NCBI GenBank assembly: GCA_021789735.1 | Contig: JAJYJB010000058.1 | Span: 1 to 16,053, forward strand | Origin: Nitrospirota bacterium | Lineage (GTDB): Bacteria; Nitrospirota; Thermodesulfovibrionia; Thermodesulfovibrionales; JdFR-88 | DNA: 16,053 nt | Reading direction: 5' to 3' | In this document: positions 1 to 6,817 of the stretch, piece after piece | Numbering within the stretch: position 1 is the stretch's first letter | How the letters are laid out: each line of letters starts with the position of its first letter | Made by a program: the position numbers and the translations under genes | The notes under the pieces: model-generated | Databases searched by the model: none | Told to the model about the DNA's origin: nothing | The model's input: only the letters and a program-made list of their open reading frames with translations

Positions 1-33
1 AGCCAAGTCAAGGAGTTTGGGACACCCGGGGCA

Positions 34-105
34 TTTTATATTTGCCAGGCTATGCTAAAATACACCATCTTCTACAGGAGAGTTTTTTAATTGGTTTGAT
101 TTCCC
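34..105 (+). promoter_or_regulatory. Upstream region of thymidylate synthase with candidate promoters
   Basis: An extended -10 motif, TGCTAAAAT, lies at 53-61 with only a poor T-rich -35 (34-39). A second, weaker candidate is TCTACA (71-76), a 17-base spacer, then TTTGAT (94-99), which would start transcription at about the ATG. A Shine-Dalgarno-like AGGAG at 76-80 is 25 bases before the ATG, too far for normal use. An in-frame TGA at 97-99 rules out a longer protein. Which promoter is used cannot be told from the sequence. Confidence 0.35.
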
Positions 106-825
106 ATGAAAAAACCTTTATGCATTGACGCCAAGACGATATCCGACGCATGGTTCCAGCTGATATATAACCTTTTTGACAACTCGTACACTCAGAAGAT
201 ACAGCGCGGGTCTTTCGAGAAGGAGCAATACCGCCTTCAATACCCGGGGATAGCGGTCTTCATCGAGCACCCCTCGCAGGACATAGTGCCGGTGATGCCG
301 CCCGGGTCCAATATCCCCGCGCCCACGACCATGGAATACATAGAGGACTACTTCGCGAACTACCTTATGGACCCCTCCTTGAGCGAGAACGAGACCTATA
401 AATACGCAAGCCGCATCCATTACCCAATGCCAAAGGGCGGCTCACAGCTTGAAAGGGTGATAGAAATGCTAAAGACCACTCCCCTTACCAACCAGGCCAT
501 AGTGGAAGTGGGAGACCCGGAAGACCACGACATATGCTTTGGCAACGACGGCAAGCTTGACCCGCCTTGCCTCAGGCTCTTGGATTTCAAGGTGATACCG
601 GAGGGTGAAGAACTGCTTCTCACCGTGAGCTGCTACTTCCGCTCGTGGGACCTCTGGGCAGGCTTCCCCACAAACCTGGGGGGGATAGAGCTTCTTAAGG
701 GCTATGTCGCGGGCGAGGCCGGGCTAAAGAACGGTCCCATGTACGCCTACAGCGCGGGCGCCCACATCTATGGCTACCAGGAAGAACTGGCCAGGCTGAG
801 GACCCTAAAAACCGCTAAGAAATAG
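106..825 (+). CDS. thyA: Thymidylate synthase, methanogen-type (ThyA family)
   Basis: This is a 239-residue protein of the thymidylate synthase fold, which methylates dUMP to dTMP using a methylene-carrying pterin. The evidence lies in the second half. The nucleophile is Cys155 in a PPC context. The phosphate-binding RS-x-D box is RSWD at 179-182. Asn190 in FPTN matches the dUMP-selecting Asn of ThyA, which is Asp in dCMP hydroxymethylases. The HIY motif is at 220-222. The protein is shorter than bacterial ThyA (about 264 residues) and lacks its typical N-terminal region. It resembles the roughly 220-residue methanogen class, so its one-carbon donor might not be ordinary folate; that is inference. 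ATG 106 is the first possible start because of the in-frame TGA at 97-99. The gene stands alone, closed by a strong hairpin. Confidence 0.8.
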   Translation: MKKPLCIDAKTISDAWFQLIYNLFDNSYTQKIQRGSFEKEQYRLQYPGIAVFIEHPSQDIVPVMPPGSNIPAPTTMEYIEDYFANYLMDPSLSENETYKYASRIHYPMPKGGSQLERVIEMLKTTPLTNQAIVEVGDPEDHDICFGNDGKLDPPCLRLLDFKVIPEGEELLLTVSCYFRSWDLWAGFPTNLGGIELLKGYVAGEAGLKNGPMYAYSAGAHIYGYQEELARLRTLKTAKK

Positions 826-839
826 ATTTCTTTGCCGGA

Positions 840-881
840 GCCGCCGGGCGATAGCGGGACTGAGCGCTATCACCTGGCGGC
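840..881 (+). terminator. Strong hairpin, likely transcription terminator after thyA
   Basis: A 17-pair stem has arms at 840-856 and 865-881 with one mismatch (849/872), one G-T pair (846/875) and an 8-base loop. It begins 15 bases after the thyA stop. Only a weak T-rich tail (ATTTATAAT) follows, so it may terminate poorly by itself or act as an mRNA 3' stabiliser. A small perfect inverted repeat, AAGAAAT/ATTTCTT (817-832), spans the stop codon. Confidence 0.6.
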
Positions 882-896
882 ATTTATAATATCTGC

Positions 897-1016
897 AATA
901 GAAAAAAAACCAGTACGCACGCAAAAAAAATTCCAGCCTTGCTGTCCCCATCCTTTATTTAAACCGCCGGTTTGACCTGTGATAGAATAAAATTTAACAC
1001 TCTTAAAAATAAGGAG
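897..1016 (+). promoter_or_regulatory. Promoter and leader region of the cooC-like gene
   Basis: A candidate sigma-70 promoter is TTGACC (972-977), a 16-base spacer and TTAACA (994-999). It overlaps a small inverted repeat, AAACC-GCC-GGTTT (961-973), that could be an operator. Two A8 tracts at 902-909 and 923-930 are spaced 21 bases apart, in phase with the helix, which predicts curved DNA upstream. The ribosome site AAGGAG is at 1011-1016, ten bases before the ATG. The promoter call is tentative because the -10 box is poor. Confidence 0.4.
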
Positions 1017-1026
1017 CACCGGATAG

Positions 1027-1794
1027 ATGTCATATGTCATCGGTTTTGCGGGCAAAGGCGGCACCGGAAAGACAAGCCTGGCGGGGATGGCGATACGGTA
1101 CCTGATCGAAAAAAAGAAAGGCCCCGTCCTTGCCGTGGACGCGGACAGCAACTCCTGCCTGAACGAGGCCCTTGGCGTGGAGGCGCACGCCACCATAGGG
1201 CATCTGAGGGAAGAGTCCCTTTCGGCGGTCAGAAGCGGGGGCTCAAGGCCCGGCGGGATGAGCATGGAGGAGCTTTTCGATTACCAGGTCCAGCAGTCCA
1301 TAATCGAGTCAAAAGGGTTTGACCTGCTTGTCATGGGACGCCCCGAAGGCCCCGGCTGCTACTGCGCGGCCAACAACATAATAAGGAAATATACGGACAA
1401 GCTCTCTGACGATTACCCCTATGTTGTCATAGACAACGAGGCCGGGATGGAGCACTTAAGCAGAAAAACCACACACAAGGTAGACCTGCTGCTTGTGGTA
1501 AGCGACGCCTCGAAGAAAGGCATCCTCACGGCAAAGAGGATAGACGCGCTTGTGGATGAGCTCAAGCTGGACGTTGACAAAAGGCTTTTTATCGTCAACC
1601 GGGCGCCGGAAGGCCAGGAAGAAAGCATCGCGGCCGCGGCGGAAGGCCTTGGAGTGAAGGTATCGGGCATGGTCCCGGAGGACAAGGCGCTGTTAAAAAA
1701 CGATATGGAAGGCAAGGCGGTGCTGGACCTGCCGGACGGGACCCCGGCCCTCAAGGCTTTTTACGCCATTCTGGACGGGCTGAACATACCTTAA
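1027..1794 (+). CDS. cooC: CooC-like CO dehydrogenase maturation ATPase
   Basis: This is a 255-residue SIMIBI-class P-loop ATPase of the MinD/ParA type. The deviant Walker A motif GKGGTGKT spans residues 9-16 with the signature Lys10, followed by a VDAD strand at 37-40. The diagnostic feature is the CxC pair Cys111 and Cys113 in a GCYC context. In CooC these two cysteines bind metal at the dimer interface. The segment around 134-146 (IDNEAGMEHLSR) is also typical of CooC. The family uses ATP hydrolysis to mature the Ni-Fe-S cluster of carbon monoxide dehydrogenase or acetyl-CoA synthase in the cytoplasm. No CODH/ACS subunit lies in this window, so the partner is presumably elsewhere. AAGGAG at 1011-1016 supports the ATG. 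A ParA-like role is unlikely given the CxC. Confidence 0.85.
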   Translation: MSYVIGFAGKGGTGKTSLAGMAIRYLIEKKKGPVLAVDADSNSCLNEALGVEAHATIGHLREESLSAVRSGGSRPGGMSMEELFDYQVQQSIIESKGFDLLVMGRPEGPGCYCAANNIIRKYTDKLSDDYPYVVIDNEAGMEHLSRKTTHKVDLLLVVSDASKKGILTAKRIDALVDELKLDVDKRLFIVNRAPEGQEESIAAAAEGLGVKVSGMVPEDKALLKNDMEGKAVLDLPDGTPALKAFYAILDGLNIP

Positions 1795-1925
1795 AAAAAT
1801 TCGGCATATCTCCCGGCCCCACTCTTTTTTACTTTTTTACGTGCGGGGCCCCGCCCCACCCCGCAACTGAAACGTGAACACGCACCCTCCCATGCCTGGC
1901 GGACTGGAAATGGTATAATTTTCCC
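1795..1925 (+). promoter_or_regulatory. Intergenic region with extended -10 promoter for nnr
   Basis: TATAAT at 1914-1919 is preceded by TGG, giving a textbook extended -10 (1911-1919); the -35 position (CATGCC) is poor. The expected start of transcription coincides with the ATG at 1926, and there is no Shine-Dalgarno, so the mRNA may be leaderless. Upstream are two T-runs (1825-1830 and 1833-1838). A GC-rich hairpin, TGCGGGG/CCCCGCA (arms 1842-1848 and 1859-1865), follows them. It sits after the T-runs, so it does not form a normal rightward intrinsic terminator. Confidence 0.6.
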
Positions 1926-3485
1926 ATGAAAGTTGTGGATTCCGGCCAGATGCGGGAGATAGACTCCCGCACGATAAGCGAATACGGCCTTTCAGGCCCG
2001 GTGCTCATGGAGCGGGCCGGGCTGGCGGTTGTACGCAGGATAAGGGAGCAATTTTGCCATCATGAAGGCCGCAACGAGATAAAGCGGAAAACCATAGTCC
2101 TTGCCGGGGGCGGCAACAACAGCGGGGATGGCCTGGTCGTGGCCAGGCTGCTTAAAAACGCCGGATGGAACGTAAAAGTCCATTTCCTCTCGTCGCCCCA
2201 AAAGGCCAGCCCTGATTGCAGGCAGCAGCTTGAGACAGCAAAAAAATTCGGGGTGGCCGTCGCCGGCACCCCGCCCGAACGGGCGGATTATCATGCCGCG
2301 ATCGTGGTGGACGCCATCCTGGGCACGGGGTTGAGCAAGGAGATCACCGGGAAGCTGGCACAGGTTGTGGAGGACGTCAACCGGTTTGGCGAAAAGGTGG
2401 TGGCTGTTGACATCCCCACCGGCATATCCTCCGATGACGGACGGGTGATGGGGGCCGCCGTAAGGGCCGACCTTACCGTGACGTTCGGCCTGCCCAAAAA
2501 GGGGCATATACTGTATCCGGGCGCGGAGTATACTGGCAGGCTTTTCGTGGAGGACATCGGTTTCCCGCGCGGACTCCTGACAGCGGACAGCCTTTCATGC
2601 GAGCTCATTGAAAAAGGCCAGGCCGCGGGCCTTATCCCGGAAAGGCCTGTTTTTTCGCACAAGCAGACTTTTGGCCATGTCATTACCCTGGCAGGTTCCA
2701 GGGGGAAAACCGGAGCTGCCATCCTTTGCGCCAGGGCTGTACTCAGGACAGGCGCGGGACTTGTGACCATGGGCATCCCGGATGAGGTGGCCGGCGTGTT
2801 CCAGTCCAGGGTGACGGACGAGATGACGCTGCCGCTTCCTTCAAGCGCGGGCTCCGTTTCGGCCAAGGCCAGGGAGAAGATATTTTCCTTCATACACGAG
2901 CGCGCGGACGTGATGGCAGCAGGCCCGGGCCTTGGCGTGACCGCGGACACCCAGATACTTGTGCCGGAAATCGTAAGGGCCTGCCCCGCGCCGATGGTGC
3001 TCGATGCAGATGCCCTAAACTCGCTAGGCGGGGACCTCCGCCCGCTTTCTGAGGCCAAGGCGCCCATCATCATAACTCCGCATCCGGGAGAGATGGCAAG
3101 GCTGACCGGCAAAAAGACCGCAGACATCGAAAAAGACAGGATCGGGGCGGCGCTTTCCGTTTCAGAGGAGACAGGCGTATACGTCGTCCTCAAGGGCGCG
3201 CGCACCGTGATAGCAGCCCCGGAAGGCAAAAGTTTCATAAACCCGACAGGCACCCCGGGGATGGCAAAGGCGGGCACCGGGGACGTCCTGACCGGGATGC
3301 TCGCCGGCCTGCTTGCCCAGGGGCTCCAGCCGCTGGACGCGGCGCTGCTTGGGGTTTATCTGCACGGACTGGCCGGAGAGCTGGCTGCGGCCCGCTCCGG
3401 GCCGCACTCCATGCTCGCCTCCGATATGCATGGCACCATCGGCGAGGCAATGCGGGGCCTGAGGGAAGAGCTGGGCGGGGAATGA
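1926..3485 (+). CDS. nnr: Bifunctional NAD(P)H-hydrate epimerase / ADP-dependent NAD(P)H-hydrate dehydratase
   Basis: This 519-residue two-domain protein repairs NAD(P)HX, the hydrated, damaged form of NAD(P)H. The N-terminal YjeF_N domain (about 1-215) is the epimerase and has GGGNNSGDG at 61-69, the VVDAILGTG strand (128-135) and a VDIPTG loop (161-166). The C-terminal ribokinase-like domain (about 240-515) is the ADP-dependent dehydratase. It has the AGPGLG motif (332-337), LDADALN (359-365), TPHPGE (384-389) and the signature AGTGDVLTG (449-457), whose Asp453 is catalytic. Length and domain order match bacterial fused Nnr proteins, so both domains look active. It starts a tight gene cluster and overlaps pgeF by ATGA. 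NAD kinase lies in the same cluster, giving a coherent NAD(P) theme. Confidence 0.95.
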   Translation: MKVVDSGQMREIDSRTISEYGLSGPVLMERAGLAVVRRIREQFCHHEGRNEIKRKTIVLAGGGNNSGDGLVVARLLKNAGWNVKVHFLSSPQKASPDCRQQLETAKKFGVAVAGTPPERADYHAAIVVDAILGTGLSKEITGKLAQVVEDVNRFGEKVVAVDIPTGISSDDGRVMGAAVRADLTVTFGLPKKGHILYPGAEYTGRLFVEDIGFPRGLLTADSLSCELIEKGQAAGLIPERPVFSHKQTFGHVITLAGSRGKTGAAILCARAVLRTGAGLVTMGIPDEVAGVFQSRVTDEMTLPLPSSAGSVSAKAREKIFSFIHERADVMAAGPGLGVTADTQILVPEIVRACPAPMVLDADALNSLGGDLRPLSEAKAPIIITPHPGEMARLTGKKTADIEKDRIGAALSVSEETGVYVVLKGARTVIAAPEGKSFINPTGTPGMAKAGTGDVLTGMLAGLLAQGLQPLDAALLGVYLHGLAGELAAARSGPHSMLASDMHGTIGEAMRGLREELGGE

Positions 3486-4270
3486 CGGAGAATTTATTTC
3501 TGCATCCGGAGATTTTTTTTGATGGCGATCCAGCCGGCCCGGACACCCATGGATCGCGCCGGCGGGCCCCGGGCGCGAAGATCAAGGCCTTTTTCACCGG
3601 GAAAACGCCTGGCGTGGACAGGGAGGCGGTATGCCGGGAGCTTGGCACCTCCCCGGAAAACCTGTTCATGCCGGTCCAAAAGCACACAAATGAGGTGCTC
3701 GTTTACGAGGAATTAACGGAAACCGGCATAAAAAACCCTCCTGAAGCGGACGCGGTCATCACCGCGAAGGCCGGCGTGGCGCTTGGCATAATGGTTGCGG
3801 ATTGCGTGCCGGCGCTCCTCTACGATGAAAAAAGGGGCGTTATTGGGGCGGTGCATGCCGGATGGAGAGGTACGGCAAAAGCGATCCTTGCAAACGCGAT
3901 CGGGAAGATGAGGTCTTCCTTCGGCAGCCATCCGGAGGACATACGGCTTGCCATCGGCCCGGCCATCAGAAGTTGCTGTTACGAGGTGGACATTGACGTC
4001 CTCAGGCAGATAGAGGCCTCAACCGGCCCATCCCAAAAAAATGAAAACTTCGTACTGTATTACGGGGTAAAAGGGCCAAAGGCATACATAGACCTGCCCG
4101 AAGCAAACAGGCAGCAGGCCCTCGCCTGCGGGCTGAAGGCGAAAAACATATGGCTTTCGGGAATGTGCACCTCCTGCCTGCCTGAAAAGTTCAATTCCTA
4201 CAGGCGGGAGTTCCGGCTGGGCGCAAAGGCCCCCGGAAGGCAGGGAGGGTTCATAATAAAGTATTTCTAA
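3482..4270 (+). CDS. pgeF: Laccase-domain protein, PgeF/YfiH family
   Basis: This is a 262-residue cytoplasmic protein of the YfiH (DUF152, polyphenol oxidase-like) family. The three metal-ligand residues are visible: His68 (QKHTNEV), Cys108 (ADCVP) and His125 (VHAGWRG). A CCYEV block (165-169) and a C-terminal RRE...GR-GG region (241-256) complete the family pattern. Family members have been reported as purine nucleoside phosphorylases/adenosine deaminases and, in Escherichia coli, as an editing factor that keeps wrong amino acids out of peptidoglycan. Which role applies here cannot be read from the sequence. The ATG overlaps the nnr stop by four bases, implying translational coupling. The N-terminal 35 residues are poorly conserved and charged. 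Confidence 0.9.
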   Translation: MTENLFLHPEIFFDGDPAGPDTHGSRRRAPGAKIKAFFTGKTPGVDREAVCRELGTSPENLFMPVQKHTNEVLVYEELTETGIKNPPEADAVITAKAGVALGIMVADCVPALLYDEKRGVIGAVHAGWRGTAKAILANAIGKMRSSFGSHPEDIRLAIGPAIRSCCYEVDIDVLRQIEASTGPSQKNENFVLYYGVKGPKAYIDLPEANRQQALACGLKAKNIWLSGMCTSCLPEKFNSYRREFRLGAKAPGRQGGFIIKYF

Positions 4271-4323
4271 GTTGATCTGATCTTAGTGCGGAAAAATTTT
4301 TTTCAGGAGGGAAAGCAGAAAAA

Positions 4324-4782
4324 ATGCCGCTGGCCAGGGACATCATGAAACGGGACGTTATCACCGCATCGCCTGATATGACGGTGGAGGAGCTTGGAAG
4401 GCTGTTCATTGAAAAGAACATAAGCGGCGCCCCTGTAGTAGACGAAGACGGGCGGCTGCGCGGGGTAGTGACGGAAAACGACCTGGTCGCGCAGGACAAG
4501 AGACTTCATATCCCCACCCTCCTCAGGCTGTTTGACGCCTATATAGCCCTGGAGCCGCCCTCCAGAATAAAGGAGGAGCTGAGGAAGATGTCCGCCCGCA
4601 CGGTGGACGACATCTGCACCAGGGAGGTCATCTCCGTGGACGGAGAGGCGCAGATGGAGGACGTAGCCACGATAATGACCGAAAAAAGGGTCCATATAGT
4701 GCCGGTCGTAGAGGGGAAAAAACTTGTGGGCATCATAGGCAGGCACGAGATAATAAAGGCGGCGATGGCGCCCCCGGCGTAA
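4324..4782 (+). CDS. Protein with two CBS domains
   Basis: This 152-residue stand-alone CBS-pair protein has its first domain at about 5-58 (TVEEL helix, SGAPVVD strand, GVVTENDL) and its second at about 90-147 (VISVD, HIVPVV, LVGIIGRHEI). CBS pairs form a Bateman module that usually binds adenine nucleotides (AMP, ATP, SAM, sometimes NAD derivatives) and acts as an energy sensor. No catalytic or DNA-binding domain is attached, so its partner is unknown. The linker (60-90) is longer than usual. A CAGGAGGG ribosome site (4304-4311) lies 12 bases before the ATG. The gene sits between pgeF and tsaE with only short gaps, so it is probably co-transcribed with them. Its presence in an NAD(P)-related cluster is suggestive but proves nothing about its ligand. 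Confidence 0.88.
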   Translation: MPLARDIMKRDVITASPDMTVEELGRLFIEKNISGAPVVDEDGRLRGVVTENDLVAQDKRLHIPTLLRLFDAYIALEPPSRIKEELRKMSARTVDDICTREVISVDGEAQMEDVATIMTEKRVHIVPVVEGKKLVGIIGRHEIIKAAMAPPA

Positions 4783-4810
4783 GCGGCCCTTTGGAACAAA
4801 TAAAAACCGG

Positions 4811-5356
4811 TTGGAGGCAGCCATCATAAAGCTGATATCCAGATCGCCCGGAGAGACCATGGCCGCGGGCAGAAAACTGGGCCTGCTCCTTAAGCCGGGA
4901 GACGCCGTGTACCTTCACGGGGAGCTTGGCAGCGGCAAGACCGTCTTTGTAAAGGGCATAGCCGAGTCGCTGGGGGTGCCAGCCAGGGACATTACAAGCG
5001 CGAGCTTCACCATCGTGGCCGAGCATGAGGGCGCAAACGGGGTCCCATTTTACCATATAGACCTCTACAGGCTTGAAGACGTCCGCGACGCGGAAGACAT
5101 CGGCATAGAGGAGTACCCCGGGAGGGATGGCATAGCGGTCATAGAATGGGCGGAAAGACTGGCGCCCGATGGGCATGCCGGCATCAAAGTCAGCATCATG
5201 GTGACCCGCGGCGCTCCCGTTGCCCGTGAAGGGCCCAGAGAGATTATAATAGAGGGGATCGATGAAAAAGCTTGGGATAATAGCCAAAGAGGGTATAAGC
5301 GGGCCCGCAAGGATAATCGAAAAGATCATCCCTTGCATAAAGGAAAAAGGCTTTGA
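4811..5356 (+). CDS. tsaE: tRNA t6A biosynthesis ATPase TsaE
   Basis: TsaE is the ATPase that works with TsaB and TsaD to make N6-threonylcarbamoyladenosine at position 37 of ANN-decoding tRNAs. The sequence shows Walker A GELGSGKT (37-44), a TSASFT switch (62-67), the HIDLYRL block (82-88) and IEWAER (111-116). The core ends near residue 148. After it come about 30 unusual basic residues that overlap nadK by 95 bases. The start is uncertain. TTG 4811 gives 181 residues but has no good ribosome site upstream. GGAGG at 4813-4817 lies inside that reading and would serve a start near ATC 4823 or ATA 4826, which would give the usual family N-terminus (MKLISRSPGET). The family assignment is firm; both ends are less so. 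Confidence 0.92.
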   Translation: MEAAIIKLISRSPGETMAAGRKLGLLLKPGDAVYLHGELGSGKTVFVKGIAESLGVPARDITSASFTIVAEHEGANGVPFYHIDLYRLEDVRDAEDIGIEEYPGRDGIAVIEWAERLAPDGHAGIKVSIMVTRGAPVAREGPREIIIEGIDEKAWDNSQRGYKRARKDNRKDHPLHKGKRL

Positions 5357-6113
5357 GCCCATGGTTGAAGAGGGGCCGGCAAGGGCCCTGAACATCCAGG
5401 GCCATCCAAGGGCGGAGATCGCCCAGGCCGCTGACCTCATTGTGACCCTCGGCGGGGACGGCACGATACTGTCGGTGGCCCGGCTCGTATGCGAAAGAGG
5501 GGTGCCCATCCTCGGCATAAATATGGGCGGGCTCGGGTTCATAACCGAAGCCGGAGTGGGGCAGCTGCGGGAGGCGCTGGAAAAGGGGCTCTCGGAAAGC
5601 TGCCCTTTTGAGGAGCGCATGATGCTCGGGGCCTCTGTATGGAGGCAAGGGGAGCTCATGGCGGAGCACATGGTCTTAAATGACGTGGTCGTAAACAAGG
5701 GGTCGACCTCGAGGATAATAGACATAGAGGCGTACGTGAACAAGGCCCATATGACCACCTTCAGGGCGGACGGGCTTATCGCCTCGACGCCGACGGGTTC
5801 AACCGCGTATTGTCTTTCGGCAGGCGGACCCGTGCTCCATCCCGCGGTGCCGGGCATCGTCCTTATTCCCATATGCACGCACACCCTCGCCATGAGGCCG
5901 ATAGTCCTGCCGCAGGAAGTGGATATAGAAATCATACCGGCCACCGGCAATGCGGAGGTGTTCCTCACGATGGACGGGCAGGTCGGCCTTACCCTCATGG
6001 AAAGGGATGTGGTCCGGATAACAAGGTCCCCTTTCAAAACGAAGCTGCTGCTGCCCTTTGAGCGGGACTATTTCCAGATTTTAAGGGAGAAATTGAGATG
6101 GGGGAGCCGGTAA
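5262..6113 (+). CDS. nadK: NAD kinase
   Basis: This 283-residue protein phosphorylates NAD to NADP using ATP or polyphosphate. It shows GGDGT at 64-68 with catalytic Asp66, the NMGGLGFITE loop (87-96), LND (139-141) and the FRADGLIASTPTGSTAY active-site block (167-183). A DGQ (238-240) follows near the C-terminus. Length is normal for bacterial NadK. ATG 5262 has GAGGGG (5252-5257) just upstream and gives the expected MKKLGIIAK beginning, so the start is well supported even though it lies 95 bases inside tsaE. Its 3' end overlaps the next gene by 16 bases. Together with nnr, this cluster both makes NADP and repairs its reduced form. Confidence 0.97.
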   Translation: MKKLGIIAKEGISGPARIIEKIIPCIKEKGFEPMVEEGPARALNIQGHPRAEIAQAADLIVTLGGDGTILSVARLVCERGVPILGINMGGLGFITEAGVGQLREALEKGLSESCPFEERMMLGASVWRQGELMAEHMVLNDVVVNKGSTSRIIDIEAYVNKAHMTTFRADGLIASTPTGSTAYCLSAGGPVLHPAVPGIVLIPICTHTLAMRPIVLPQEVDIEIIPATGNAEVFLTMDGQVGLTLMERDVVRITRSPFKTKLLLPFERDYFQILREKLRWGSR

Positions 6114-6817
6114 GCAGGGTCGACCTTAAGCATGTCTTTGAATTCTACAGGGCAATGGGAATTGAGGAGTTCCCATATGCGGCTGGCTGCGAAGTGAACA
6201 AGAAGACAAAGGCTGGGGCAAAGCAGGAAAAACCTTGTGCCGGGAAAGACCAGAAGGCCGCCGCGCTTGAAAAACTCTTCCATGAGGAGATCGAGGGCTG
6301 CGCCGGCTGCAAACTTTCAGCCAAAAGGACGAACATAGTATTTGGAGAGGGCAACCCTTCGGCAAGGCTCATGTTCATAGGCGAGGCGCCCGGCAGGGAA
6401 GAGGACAAACAGGGCCGCCCGTTCGTGGGCGACGCTGGCAAGCTCCTTACAAGCCTGATAGAAAAGATGGGATTGGCCAGGGAGGATGTCTTCATAGCCA
6501 ACATCGTCAAGTGCAGGCCGGAGATGAACAGGGACCCGGAAGAGGACGAGGTAAGCGCCTGCCTGCCCTTTCTAAAAAAACAGATAGGGATAATCTCCCC
6601 GGAGGTCATCGTGGCCCTTGGAAGGGTGCCGGCGCAGACCCTGCTTGAAACGGAAGTGCAGATAAGCAAACTGCGCGGCAAGTTCGCGAGCTTCGAAGGC
6701 ATCCCCCTCATGCCGACCTTCCATCCGGCATATCTGCTTAGAAACCGCAAGGACAAGGCCCTTACATGGCAGGACGCCCTGCAGGTGCTTGAGCTTCTGG
6801 GCATGAAGGCCCCATGA
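6098..6817 (+). CDS. Uracil-DNA glycosylase, family 4 (Fe-S type)
   Basis: This 239-residue base-excision repair enzyme removes uracil arising from cytosine deamination. Four cysteines that bind a [4Fe-4S] cluster in family 4 are present: Cys68 and Cys71 (CAGC), Cys139 (VKCRP) and Cys155 (SACLPF). The catalytic motif is GEAPG (95-99) and the DNA-intercalating motif is HPAYLLR (209-215). The first 60 residues form a short helical and charged extension, with a linker rich in Lys and Ala (35-60). Family 4 enzymes are common in thermophiles, archaea and many anaerobic bacteria. AGGGAG at 6085-6090 precedes the ATG, which lies 16 bases inside nadK. The 3' end overlaps the HIT gene by ATGA. Confidence 0.93.
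   Translation: MGEPVSRVDLKHVFEFYRAMGIEEFPYAAGCEVNKKTKAGAKQEKPCAGKDQKAAALEKLFHEEIEGCAGCKLSAKRTNIVFGEGNPSARLMFIGEAPGREEDKQGRPFVGDAGKLLTSLIEKMGLAREDVFIANIVKCRPEMNRDPEEDEVSACLPFLKKQIGIISPEVIVALGRVPAQTLLETEVQISKLRGKFASFEGIPLMPTFHPAYLLRNRKDKALTWQDALQVLELLGMKAP

Noticed and set aside
106..825. dCMP hydroxymethylase instead of thymidylate synthase
   Set aside because: The base-selecting residue is Asn190, as in dUMP-using enzymes, not Asp.
1842..1865. GC-rich hairpin as the rightward terminator of cooC
   Set aside because: The T-runs come before, not after, the stem, so it does not have the form of an intrinsic terminator on this strand.
2291..3277. 328-codon leftward open frame opposite nnr
   Set aside because: It is antisense to the intact dehydratase domain, low in complexity and without motifs.
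4733..6037. 434-codon leftward open frame opposite tsaE and nadK
   Set aside because: It lies wholly antisense to two conserved enzymes, has Ser, Pro and Met-rich composition and no recognisable motif; it is explained by the codon bias of the real genes.
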